Shown piece by piece: positions 42,969-50,811 of a stretch of 64,000 nt of DNA. The notes beneath the pieces were generated by a model, which saw only the letters and a program-made list of their open reading frames with translations, had not been told where the DNA came from and did not search any database. The DNA lies in the NCBI RefSeq assembly GCF_030056735.1, contig NZ_JASHKN010000016.1, positions 1-64,000 of the forward strand, given 5' to 3'. A program made the position numbers and the translations under genes. Numbering within the stretch: position 1 is the first letter of the stretch; the number at the start of each line of letters is the position of its first letter. This stretch comes from Rhodococcus sp. IEGM 1409 (GTDB lineage Bacteria > Actinomycetota > Actinomycetes > Mycobacteriales > Mycobacteriaceae).

Positions 42969-44224
42969 CAACCGAGACAACACCCGACGCTGCCCCAAAC
43001 AACTCCTGCGACAAATCCTGCGAACAGCAAGGTGGCCGCATCCTCAACGGACTGATAGATACCGCAGAGAGCTGGATCCTCACCGCCGAACAGGTGGAAG
43101 ACGTGCAGGCAGCACGAGAAGCGTTGCGGGGGTATCGCAACTTCGATGGGTATGCCCGGTCGCACGTCAATCGGCTCATCAAAGCGGTCGACGCCCTGTT
43201 CCCGGCAACCGAACCCGCCGACGAAGTGAAGTTTGATCTCCCCGAAGGCCGACCGTGGGACAAAAAATGCACCACGGACGGCGATTGCGGTGCGGCACAT
43301 CATCTCGACTTCTGCTACAACGCACCCACTCCCGCCCCTGCCGAATCCGCCGAGGAAGAGACGAAAGCTGACAGGCCGAGGAAGTTCCGGAAGAAGCCCG
43401 TCGAGGTCGAAGCGATTCGTCTCGACAACCACACCACACCTGAGCGAGTCGCTCGATGGTGCGGAGGCAGAGTGGCAACCCCGACAGTTGGCACAGGATG
43501 CCCGATCGTCATCGAGATAGACACCCTCGAAGGGGTGATGACCGCGCATCCGGGCGACTGGATCATCAAGGGCACGCAGGGCGAGTTCTACCCATGCAAG
43601 CCCGCGCCATTTGCGGACACGTTTGAGCCCGCCTCCTTGCCGGTTGTCCCTGCCCCCACCGAAACCGGACCGTGGCCGAGCGCCGCTGACGTGCCGGATG
43701 GCGTGAAGTTCGTGTCCAAGGGCCGCGAGGGTGGGCACTCAATCTGGTTGCGCTGCGGCAAAGGCAGTACCGAATACGCGGACCTAAACAACCCGATGCC
43801 GCTGACCGTCAAGGGCTATCAGATCTGGGACGTGTCAGCGGTGAATGACCTCGCCCCGTTCGTTGCGGCCGAGGAGGGGACGAAAGCGGAGGCGCCGTGC
43901 ACGGGCGGTGGGGACATGCATCCGTGCGTACTCCCCGCTAGACATGCCGGCGTCCACACCGACAGTAGAGGTCTCAGGTGGAACAACCCTGCCTCCTCGC
44001 CGGTTGTTCCTGTCCCCACCCAAACCGGAGCGTGGCCGCGTTTGAACGCGGTTCCCGAGAATGTCGAGTTCCGTGGCACATTCGGGGATGGAGGCCACAC
44101 CGAAACCGTGTGGATTAAACGCGACGGCGTTATCTGGCACTCCCGTCCAGGGAAGTCGGTTAAGGAGACCTACAGAATTGGTCACCTCGCACCCTTTGTT
44201 CCGGCAAAGGGGGACGACGCGTGA
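42965..44224 (+). CDS. Phage protein with a GDWIIKGTQGEFYPC-type domain and two C-terminal repeats
   Basis: ATG 42965 overlaps the upstream stop. The 419-residue product has a helical N-terminus (AREALRGYRNFDGYARSHVN). A domain seen in many phages follows (KKPVEVEAIRL ... AHPGDWIIKGTQGEFYPCKP). Then come two diverged repeats: TGPWPSAADVPDGVKF ... LAPFVAAEEG and TGAWPRLNAVPENVEF ... LAPFVPAKG. The role is unknown. Confidence 0.65.
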   Translation: MTTETTPDAAPNNSCDKSCEQQGGRILNGLIDTAESWILTAEQVEDVQAAREALRGYRNFDGYARSHVNRLIKAVDALFPATEPADEVKFDLPEGRPWDKKCTTDGDCGAAHHLDFCYNAPTPAPAESAEEETKADRPRKFRKKPVEVEAIRLDNHTTPERVARWCGGRVATPTVGTGCPIVIEIDTLEGVMTAHPGDWIIKGTQGEFYPCKPAPFADTFEPASLPVVPAPTETGPWPSAADVPDGVKFVSKGREGGHSIWLRCGKGSTEYADLNNPMPLTVKGYQIWDVSAVNDLAPFVAAEEGTKAEAPCTGGGDMHPCVLPARHAGVHTDSRGLRWNNPASSPVVPVPTQTGAWPRLNAVPENVEFRGTFGDGGHTETVWIKRDGVIWHSRPGKSVKETYRIGHLAPFVPAKGDDA

Positions 44225-44535
44225 GCGAAACTAGTGTCGCGGCACCACGATCGGGCAGCTGGTCGCTCCCAGAAACCGAACTCGGCCGCAACAACACCCC
44301 AATCCGCCCGACAGGCGTTCGATTGCTTCGCACACGGCTCTCGGTAAGGAACGGGACCATTCGGCCCGTCGTCGACGAGATCCCATGCAAGGTCATCTAC
44401 GCCGGCCGCGACGCCGACGCGATCGACTGGTGGGTTGTCCGCACCGTCACCGACGAATGGATACTGCCGACCGACCAAATCGTCTGCAATTTCATGCCGG
44501 CCACCGCGCGACTGTCCAACGCAGGTGCGCGATGA
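44221..44535 (+). CDS. Phage protein of unknown function
   Basis: This 104-residue protein begins at GTG 44221 in a GTGA overlap. It has a probable beta core (IPCKVIYAGRDADAIDWWVV; RTVTDEWILPTDQIVC). No family. Confidence 0.55.
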   Translation: MSETSVAAPRSGSWSLPETELGRNNTPIRPTGVRLLRTRLSVRNGTIRPVVDEIPCKVIYAGRDADAIDWWVVRTVTDEWILPTDQIVCNFMPATARLSNAGAR

Positions 44536-44639
44536 ACGCAGCAGTCACCGGAATTGCCGCGATCGTCGTCGTCGCAGTACTCATCACCATCGGAACCATC
44601 GCCCGCATGATCGGCAAGGGCATCGGAGGCACCGAATGA
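44532..44639 (+). CDS. Tiny single-helix membrane protein
   Basis: ATG 44532 overlaps the upstream TGA. The 35-residue product is mostly one hydrophobic segment (VTGIAAIVVVAVLITIGTIA) with a Gly-rich tail. ATGA joins it to the next gene. It could affect the membrane or superinfection, but this is speculative. Confidence 0.5.
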   Translation: MNAAVTGIAAIVVVAVLITIGTIARMIGKGIGGTE

Positions 44640-44758
44640 AAGCAACCACAAGCTACGAATGCCACTGCTGCGACAACATCGTCAAGCCAGGTGACGAAGT
44701 GTTCCTCGTTGGCGGCGACCTCCGCTGCACGGAATGCGTGAAGCGAGTGACGGACTAA
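44636..44758 (+). CDS. Tiny zinc-ribbon protein
   Basis: The 40-residue product MKATTSYECHCCDNIVKPGD... has C-x2-C near the start (CHCC) and C-x2-C near the end (RCTEC), the layout of a minimal zinc ribbon. It is coupled to both neighbours. Confidence 0.55.
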   Translation: MKATTSYECHCCDNIVKPGDEVFLVGGDLRCTECVKRVTD

Positions 44759-45208
44759 ATGGTTTGGATTCGCATAGTTCTCATCTGCGTCGTTATTGCC
44801 ATGATCGTTTGGGCGTTAATGGAATTCAGCGTTCAGGTGACTCGTGAGCCGATTACCGAGGCTGAAGTCTACGAGGCCATGACTGGACGAAAGCGGCCCA
44901 GCGAAGCGACGGCACTCGCCACCGATCAATTCGAAGCGTGGACACATTGCCCGAGCTGTGGCGAATTCGATTGCCATGCAATGAGAGAACCGAACCCGTG
45001 GGATCCAACAGATTGGCGCTCCTGGAGCAGTGGGCGAGCTGAATGGCTTGAACGCCACCGGTCGACGACAACGATCACGGCATGGGGCGGTCACGCGTCC
45101 AGGTGGGTTGACAGTACGCCCGAGTATCCGATCACTGAGCCAGTCAATGAGTCCCGGTACGCAACGATCCGAATCTGCAGGTGCGGCAAAGAATGGGGGC
45201 AGAAATGA
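44759..45208 (+). CDS. Membrane-anchored phage protein with Cys pairs
   Basis: This 149-residue protein starts directly after the previous stop. One N-terminal helix (IRIVLICVVIAMIVWALMEF) is followed by a hydrophilic region with HCPSCGEFDC and the C-terminal ICRCGKEW, suggesting a metal site. The function is unknown. Confidence 0.55.
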   Translation: MVWIRIVLICVVIAMIVWALMEFSVQVTREPITEAEVYEAMTGRKRPSEATALATDQFEAWTHCPSCGEFDCHAMREPNPWDPTDWRSWSSGRAEWLERHRSTTTITAWGGHASRWVDSTPEYPITEPVNESRYATIRICRCGKEWGQK

Positions 45209-46176
45209 CCGACATCATCGACGAGATCGACGCCCTGGTCGACGAGCAGCTCAGCGGCTACCACGACCGAAGTGGCTACAACTACAACGTGAATCAGCAG
45301 ACTTGCTGGCACTGCGGACGGGAGTGGCATGGTCTGCAGATCACTACACGCATGGAGGGGATGCGCCGAGTTCGGTGGTACGACGAGAACTATCGACATG
45401 CGGAGGACGACAGCCAGATCCTCTGCCCCGGATCTCATTTCATTGGTCCATGGGCAACGAAAAGCCAGCTCGCTTGGATTCGGAGCAACAACGAAAAGAC
45501 TCTGAAGCTCCAAACTGATCTAACTCTCGGCAAGGTGTTTCCCGGCACGACCGTGTATGGCCCAATTCCAGATATGCCCGTCGTCGAGCTCTGGATGCGC
45601 GGCCATGCAGTCGCCGACATCTCGCCGCCGTCGATGAGCGCCTTTCGGGAGCGGTACTGGTTGGGCGTGGGCGCGCGAATCCAGGACGGTGTTCTCACGA
45701 GGGCGATAGAGCGCACAGCAGCCAGTCAAGAGGGCGTGTTCGCGCCGTACACCTACGGCGGTTTGCAAGAGCCCGACTACATGGGTGCGATCGGTCGAAT
45801 TCTCGACGAGGGTAGGCCGTACAGGTACGGCGAAGACTTCTCGTTTGCGGATCGAGCGATTCCGCCCGAGATGCAGTTCCCGCGGGAATGGCCCCACCCC
45901 ATGGGAGCGCTCCAACGGATTCTCGATTACCCCAACCCGTTCCTTGTCGACGCGGTCCGTAGAGCCAGATTCACGCCATTCAATGAACTCTGGACGTTGC
46001 CCGACGACCCCCTTAATGAAACCGCTCGGACTGCGGGCGTCGGCAACCCTGAACCCGATACCCGCACACCACAAGAGCACGCACTGCCTCGGCCGAGCAT
46101 CACACCGCCGATGTGGGCAGTCGACGCCGGCCGACAGCGCAGAACTCGCACTAATTCCCGCAGGAGGCACCGATGA
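45205..46176 (+). CDS. Phage protein of unknown function, zinc-ribbon N-terminus
   Basis: ATG 45205 overlaps the upstream stop in ATGA. The 323-residue product has CWHCGREWHG and a later SQILCPGS, giving a possible zinc site in the first 80 residues. The rest is soluble and rich in aromatic residues and Arg. No family recognised. Confidence 0.6.
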   Translation: MTDIIDEIDALVDEQLSGYHDRSGYNYNVNQQTCWHCGREWHGLQITTRMEGMRRVRWYDENYRHAEDDSQILCPGSHFIGPWATKSQLAWIRSNNEKTLKLQTDLTLGKVFPGTTVYGPIPDMPVVELWMRGHAVADISPPSMSAFRERYWLGVGARIQDGVLTRAIERTAASQEGVFAPYTYGGLQEPDYMGAIGRILDEGRPYRYGEDFSFADRAIPPEMQFPREWPHPMGALQRILDYPNPFLVDAVRRARFTPFNELWTLPDDPLNETARTAGVGNPEPDTRTPQEHALPRPSITPPMWAVDAGRQRRTRTNSRRRHR

Positions 46177-46628
46177 AGAGCGCTGAAGTCGACAAGGTGA
46201 CGATCGACCAGTTCGAGGTCGACCAGCCGCGTACGGACGATACGACGGAACCGTCCAGCCGTGGAACACCTGAATACTCTCGTGAGACTGAGGTTGTTCG
46301 CCGCATCATCGCGGGCACGCTCGCCGCTGACATTCGAACCAAGCTAGGGGCGCCCTCGGACGCCGAAGTCATCGTCACCGAACGAAATCACTCTTTTGGC
46401 TACTCCACGCTCACACAGGACTGTGACTTCGAAGCCATCATCGAATGCGCCGGTGTCTCGAAAGAGTTGTATAGCCATTGGGCGGAGTGGAACAGCCTGC
46501 CCGCGATCATCGAATGGCTGACCGAGCCCGAACCCGTGAAATCCAAACCCGTTGAACCGGTAGACGTACCAGCAGCTTTCCTGCCCCTTCGCCGGGCTGT
46601 TTTCCTCTGGTCCCCGCCGAATCTGTGA
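46173..46628 (+). CDS. Phage protein of unknown function
   Basis: This 151-residue protein is coupled by ATGA. A helical acidic core (ETEVVRRIIAGTLAADIRTK; DCDFEAIIECAGVSKELY) precedes a Pro/Val-rich C-terminus. It is the last gene of the coupled early run; a 157-base gap follows. Confidence 0.55.
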   Translation: MKSAEVDKVTIDQFEVDQPRTDDTTEPSSRGTPEYSRETEVVRRIIAGTLAADIRTKLGAPSDAEVIVTERNHSFGYSTLTQDCDFEAIIECAGVSKELYSHWAEWNSLPAIIEWLTEPEPVKSKPVEPVDVPAAFLPLRRAVFLWSPPNL

Positions 46629-46785
46629 AGGCGCGTAACAGATGGTGCCGCCAGTGAAGGGTTGCCGCGTCGCCCGCGCTCCGCCGGCCAACGTGGCCCG
46701 TTTCCGATGACTACCGAACCTTGTGAGGAATGCTAATGACGCTCTCCGCTAGTACGTTCCGACCAGCCCCGGTTGGTCCGCTGCT

Positions 46786-47988
46786 GTGACATGGGCGCGT
46801 TTGGGGGACACATCTGCAACGAATCCGATTGTCCTCACGATCCTCGAACACGAAGAGTGCGATGACCGACTGGTCAACGAAGTGCACGGTTTCGCGATGC
46901 GTTGCGCAGCAGAATCCGGATCACACAAGACCGACTATGTCGTTTCCCGTGGTACAGCGGTCCTGATGGCTGGCCCGTCTCGTGTGAACACCCTTCTCGC
47001 AGTGGCGATTTTCGCGGGATACATGACCGAAATCGAGGTCGACGGTCGACCGGCGTACAAGCTGGTCGACGACAATCACGAATTCCTGCACCTCCGACTC
47101 AAAGAGGAAATCGAGTGGGAACAGCAACGCAGGAAAGACAACTCACGGCCGTCACTGATCGTTCCCGTGCGGCTACGTGATGGAGACGCGTGCCGCTGGT
47201 GCGGACGAGTCGTCGATTGGGGCTCCCGCAAGGCCGCGCGATCGGGAACGTACGACCACCTCATCGCAGGCGAGGCCGCGACCATCGAAACCTACGTGGT
47301 CTCCTGCACGAGCTGTAACAGCTCCCGCAAGGACAGCTCTCGCCCGAAAGGCATCGAGAAACTGCTCGACGCACCGGAAAAGCCTTACTACTCCCCGAAA
47401 ACGATCGAATGGCTTGCAGGGAACACCTGGCGTCAGAACAACGACCTGACAGTCCCAGCGAAACCCCGCAAGAAGCTCAATCCTGGTGATCTCGCGCCCG
47501 GCACACCGCCGGCCGACACGACGAGCCTGAGCCCCGCCACGGCGGCGAGCACGGCACCTGCAGGAGACCGACCCGACATCCACTCGGGCAACGACGCACC
47601 AACGACTCTGGACACCGCTACGGCGGCACGACCTGTCACTCCCGCACCGCGAACCGACAACCCGTCGGCGAACGCATCGTCAACGCAGCGACCCGAAACC
47701 CCCTCGGAGACCGCGCAACACCAGCAGCAACCAGCGGAAACACCCGATCCGCAGAACATCCGCAGATCATCCGCTGATTCAGCAGACCTCGAGGGTACGG
47801 AACCTGTCTCGACTGGTCGGGTCGGGTCGGGACGGGTCGGGTCGGGTCGGGTCTCAAGCCCTACCCAACGTGACCAAACCTCCGAATCTCATCAACCTCG
47901 AAAGTCATCCCGTGGCCGCCGCCGCAGGAAACGTCGATCTCTCCCGGACTCACAGAACCCTCAGTCGTCAGGAGATGCCCATGGATAG
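46786..47988 (+). CDS. HNH nuclease-like phage protein with a long disordered tail
   Basis: This 400-residue protein starts at GTG 46786; no clear ribosome site, so the start is uncertain. The N-terminal part (1-130) is mostly helical. An HNH-like fold follows: DACRWCGRVVDWGS, GTYDHLIAG (catalytic His) and VVSCTSCNSSRKDSSRP (zinc Cys). From about residue 220 the chain is disordered, rich in Thr, Pro, Ala and Ser, and ends in basic clusters (RGRRRRKRRS). A pentanucleotide array encodes GRVGSGRVGSGRV near 345-357. The 3' end overlaps the next gene by a few bases. Confidence 0.65.
   Translation: MTWARLGDTSATNPIVLTILEHEECDDRLVNEVHGFAMRCAAESGSHKTDYVVSRGTAVLMAGPSRVNTLLAVAIFAGYMTEIEVDGRPAYKLVDDNHEFLHLRLKEEIEWEQQRRKDNSRPSLIVPVRLRDGDACRWCGRVVDWGSRKAARSGTYDHLIAGEAATIETYVVSCTSCNSSRKDSSRPKGIEKLLDAPEKPYYSPKTIEWLAGNTWRQNNDLTVPAKPRKKLNPGDLAPGTPPADTTSLSPATAASTAPAGDRPDIHSGNDAPTTLDTATAARPVTPAPRTDNPSANASSTQRPETPSETAQHQQQPAETPDPQNIRRSSADSADLEGTEPVSTGRVGSGRVGSGRVSSPTQRDQTSESHQPRKSSRGRRRRKRRSLPDSQNPQSSGDAHG
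47815..47854 (+). repeat. GGTCG pentanucleotide array within the HNH-like gene
   Basis: Near-perfect copies of GGTCG (one GGACG) run over about 40 bases. Because five is not a multiple of three, a gain or loss of one unit would shift the frame. The coding frame is read as GRVGSG repeats. Confidence 0.85.
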
Positions 47989-48739
47989 CCGTATCGGCCT
48001 GAACACCAACCCCGACCAATTCGCCGAGATCCATCACTGTCGAGCAGGTTCGTCGTGCGCCGGCCGATCCCGCGCCCGCGACAGTCTCGACTGGATTCCT
48101 CGCACCACCGATGCCGCGAACACCGTGTGCAGTCGGTGTCGCTACCAGATCGAGGCGGCGATCGGCGGACTGTGGGACGACTACACGTCACTGAACGCAC
48201 TGTTCCTCGTACCCACCGAACACGCAGGCTCCGAGGTCCGCAGCGGTGCACCCGGATCACGAGTGCCGCTCAACGTGTACTCGGACGCCCTGATGCACGA
48301 GATCGCCGACACGGTCTATCGCTGCGCTGCTCTCATCACCGCGGAACCTGCAGCGTCAGCACAGACCCGATTGGCGCAAGTGGTCACGTGTCGCGGAATC
48401 GTCCTGCGCAACATCGACAACCTGCTCGCTGCTCCACCGAGGAAGCACCTGATGTGGAATCGCGCCGGTGACGACTACGTCGCCGAAATGCTCGACGGCG
48501 TGCAGCTGGCGCTCGCACTCGTCGCACTGCATCGCCGCGCAGTGATGCTCGTCGGCGTCGAGCGGCCGCGCAATCGAATGCCGGTGCCGTGCCCACGCTG
48601 CGAGTCCCGACAGCTCGGCAAGAACGCAGGAAGCACCGACGTCGACTGTCGATCCTGCGGCTCGGTATGGAGCGAAACCGAGTACCACCGACTCACACAG
48701 ATCGGAGCATCGATCATCAGAGAGGAACTCGCCCGGTGA
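47981..48739 (+). CDS. Phage zinc-ribbon protein
   Basis: ATG 47981 (MDSRIGLNTNPD) has AGGAG six bases upstream; the ATG at 47975 would overlap that site. The 252-residue product has N-terminal Cys (HHCRAGSSC; VCSRCRYQIE) and a C-terminal zinc ribbon (PCPRCESRQLG; DCRSCGSVW), joined by helices. It is similar in layout to a family common in actinophages ahead of the terminase. The function is unknown. Confidence 0.65.
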   Translation: MDSRIGLNTNPDQFAEIHHCRAGSSCAGRSRARDSLDWIPRTTDAANTVCSRCRYQIEAAIGGLWDDYTSLNALFLVPTEHAGSEVRSGAPGSRVPLNVYSDALMHEIADTVYRCAALITAEPAASAQTRLAQVVTCRGIVLRNIDNLLAAPPRKHLMWNRAGDDYVAEMLDGVQLALALVALHRRAVMLVGVERPRNRMPVPCPRCESRQLGKNAGSTDVDCRSCGSVWSETEYHRLTQIGASIIREELAR

Positions 48740-49113
48740 ACAACATGTGGCCCTGGCCCGCTGACACACAGCTCGACATCGCGCGCCGACTGCTGCAGTC
48801 ATACCGTTCGGCGCTGATGGCACTCAAACCCGAGACCTGCCGCCAGCTCGACGCCGCCGCCATCCGGTTCGGGCAAGGCTGGGTCGAGGAGAAGACCGAG
48901 ACCGCCAACGACGAAGACTTCGTGCAAGCAACGGAGGCAGCGGATCTCGCGGGAGTCACACCGGCAGTGATCAGACAATGGGCCTCCCGCGGATACATTC
49001 CACGGCACCACATCTCTGGCCGCACCCACTACCGAGTCGGTGACGTCCTGGCCCACGTCGAGCACTGCCGAGAAGCCCGCAAGAATCGACGGACTGGACA
49101 GCCCACGATGTGA
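48736..49113 (+). CDS. MerR/excisionase-type HTH protein
   Basis: GTG 48736 overlaps the upstream stop. The 125-residue protein has a MerR-like HTH near its C-terminus: VQATEAADLAGVTPAVIRQW, then ASRGYIPRHHISGRTHYRVG. Such proteins bind DNA in phage excision or late control. A recombination directionality role is possible but not shown. Confidence 0.7.
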   Translation: MNNMWPWPADTQLDIARRLLQSYRSALMALKPETCRQLDAAAIRFGQGWVEEKTETANDEDFVQATEAADLAGVTPAVIRQWASRGYIPRHHISGRTHYRVGDVLAHVEHCREARKNRRTGQPTM

Positions 49114-49284
49114 CGCGTTACAGTTCTGCCACTGGCCGACGTGACTTCAAAGCACGTTGGTCATCGTGGTTTCCAGGGCAAACACCCGACCCCCACGCAG
49201 ATGCCGGCCCCCGATCGACTACCCCCCGCCGCACCCATCACGCAGCCCCATCTACTGACGTGCTGCGAGTGATCCGATCGATCG

Positions 49285-49599
49285 GTGGTGACAATGCCCA
49301 ACCGCTTCGCCACCTCAACTCGACGCGACGAGTTGCCGAGCAACTGGCAGACCCTCCGGAAGATGGCCCGCCGTCGAGCACATGACCGATGCGAGTGGAC
49401 AACCAACGGAGTCCGATGCACGGTGCGCGGTACCGACTGCGACCACATCGACGACCGCGACGATCACAGCCCGTCGAACCTGCAGTGGTTGTGTCACGAC
49501 CACCACGAGATCAAGACCAAGGCCGAGGCGACAGCTGCTCGTCATCCCGGATCTCGGAAGCGTCCAACCAAGCCTCACATCGGACTGATTCAAAGGTGA
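49285..49599 (+). CDS. Phage HNH endonuclease (terminase-associated)
   Basis: This 104-residue protein carries a compact HNH: RRRAHDRCEWTTNGVRC, GTDCDHIDDRDDHSPSNLQW, LCHDHHEIKTKAEA. The Cys pairs for zinc and the DH/N/H catalytic residues are present. The start is GTG 49285 or ATG 49294. HNH genes placed just before the terminase are typical of cos-type phages, where the nuclease helps terminase cut DNA. Confidence 0.82.
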   Translation: MVTMPNRFATSTRRDELPSNWQTLRKMARRRAHDRCEWTTNGVRCTVRGTDCDHIDDRDDHSPSNLQWLCHDHHEIKTKAEATAARHPGSRKRPTKPHIGLIQR

Positions 49600-49609
49600 C
49601 ATCGAGCTG

Positions 49610-49744
49610 ATGGCTGCGCTTGCCTCGGCCGATGACTGCCCTGCCCATCAAGGCGGAACGCTTGGCCGATGCAAGCCTGACCCGATCAACCCCAATGCTT
49701 CGCCGCCGATGCTCGACCCGAGACGAATCGAGGAGACACCGTGA
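49610..49744 (+). CDS. Small phage protein, 44 residues
   Basis: ATG 49610 to TGA 49744, in a GTGA overlap with the next gene. The product MAALASADDCPAHQGGTLGR... has two Cys and a Pro-rich tail. The coupling is the main support. Confidence 0.5.
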   Translation: MAALASADDCPAHQGGTLGRCKPDPINPNASPPMLDPRRIEETP

Positions 49745-50037
49745 CGAGTCAGCCGCCGACCGCCGGCACCGACCGCCTACTCATCGACAAGACCGGACTC
49801 TACGAGCGACCGGGTGACAGTCGGCTCGCTCTCGTCGACCCCGTCAGCCCGGACGGACTGCCCGATCGCGGTGAGCCCGGATCTGCACCAGTCTTCTCGC
49901 CCTGGATCGACCTGGACGACTTCCGCGTAAAGCTGGACCTCGCTGATGATGCCCGCAGCGACGATCGCTGGCGGCGGCTGTGGTTCGGCGAGTGGACCGC
50001 CCCGGATGAACCTGCCGAGCAGCTGCCGCGCCGCTGA
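49741..50037 (+). CDS. Phage protein of unknown function upstream of the terminase
   Basis: This 98-residue protein starts at GTG 49741. Its sequence (SPWIDLDDFRVKLDLADDAR) is acidic with several Trp. No family. It precedes the gene-free stretch before the terminase genes. Confidence 0.55.
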   Translation: MTSQPPTAGTDRLLIDKTGLYERPGDSRLALVDPVSPDGLPDRGEPGSAPVFSPWIDLDDFRVKLDLADDARSDDRWRRLWFGEWTAPDEPAEQLPRR

Positions 50038-50355
50038 GGCACCGGGGGGTACCCCCTCCCCAAGGGGGACGAAGCCCCTAAAGGCATAGTGCATCCCTGT
50101 ATGTACGGGTTTTACATTTTTCCGCCGCAGGTCAGGGGTCTTTTTAGATCGGCTCGACCAATCGGCCGCACAGCGATTTTCGCTCGGTTCGAGGGTTTTT
50201 CGGACCCCGCAGACTGCGCCCGTCAGAGGTGCACTGAACGGCTTCGCTTTGAGAACCGTTGGACTGCAATGCAATTGGCAACCGGCATTTTCGGCCGACC
50301 GACGACAACGTCGGGTGATGCCTGATTCGAACATTTTTCTCGCGGGAGGTGTGTC
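50038..50355 (+). other. 318-base gap before the terminase genes; possible cos/pac region
   Basis: No convincing gene is visible. The left part has a GC-rich palindrome, GGGGGTACCCCC (50044-50055), then CTCCCCAAGGGGG. The rest is less GC-rich with T-runs (TTTTTAGATC; GGGTTTTTCGG). The end holds GGGAGG, the ribosome site of the small terminase. A packaging or promoter role is inferred from position. Confidence 0.4.
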
Positions 50356-50811
50356 GTGGGCACTCGTGGGCCAGTGGGCAAACGGACCGAAACACGGACT
50401 CGGCGCAACAAGACCGACGAGGCCGGAGTCGCGGTCAAAAAGGCTCCCGCCTCGGCGACGGTGAAGCGGCCGGCGGCGGACCCGTCGTGGCACAAAGTGA
50501 TCAAAGGTTGGTACTGGTCGCTCGAAACGTCGGGACAGTCGAAGTTCTACGAGGACTCTGACTGGCAAGCGGCCCGATTCACCGCGCACTACGCGTCCTC
50601 GGTACTCAAGGCAGCTGAGAGCCCGGAAAACCCGTCGGCTCTTCGGGCCGCCTCGATACGTCAGATCTGGTCAATGATGGGCGACCTCATGACCACGGAA
50701 TCGGCACGCCGCCGCGTGCGGGTCGAGCTGATCCGACCGGGCGCCGGCGAAGGCGATGGCGAAGGCGCGGAGGTTGTTGACATTGACGACTTCCGCGAGG
50801 ACTACGCCTGA
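50356..50811 (+). CDS. terS: Terminase small subunit
   Basis: This 151-residue protein begins MGTRGPVGKRTETRTRRNK, a start common in actinophage small terminases. The central helical part (IKGWYWSLETSGQSKFYEDS; DWQAARFTAHYASSVLKAAE) is followed by RQIWSMMGDLMTTESARRR and an acidic tail. It binds the packaging site on phage DNA. GTG 50356 has GGGAGG six bases upstream. It overlaps the large subunit. Confidence 0.82.
   Translation: MGTRGPVGKRTETRTRRNKTDEAGVAVKKAPASATVKRPAADPSWHKVIKGWYWSLETSGQSKFYEDSDWQAARFTAHYASSVLKAAESPENPSALRAASIRQIWSMMGDLMTTESARRRVRVELIRPGAGEGDGEGAEVVDIDDFREDYA

Noticed and set aside
49110..49385. Open frame of 91 codons beginning at the GTG overlapping the HTH stop
   Set aside because: It runs out of frame through the HNH endonuclease start and has a low-complexity Pro/Arg/His sequence; the HNH gene is better supported.
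50089..50325. Open frame of 78 codons in the gap before the small terminase
   Set aside because: No ribosome site, no coupling to neighbours, and T-rich tracts typical of non-coding sequence in its first part.
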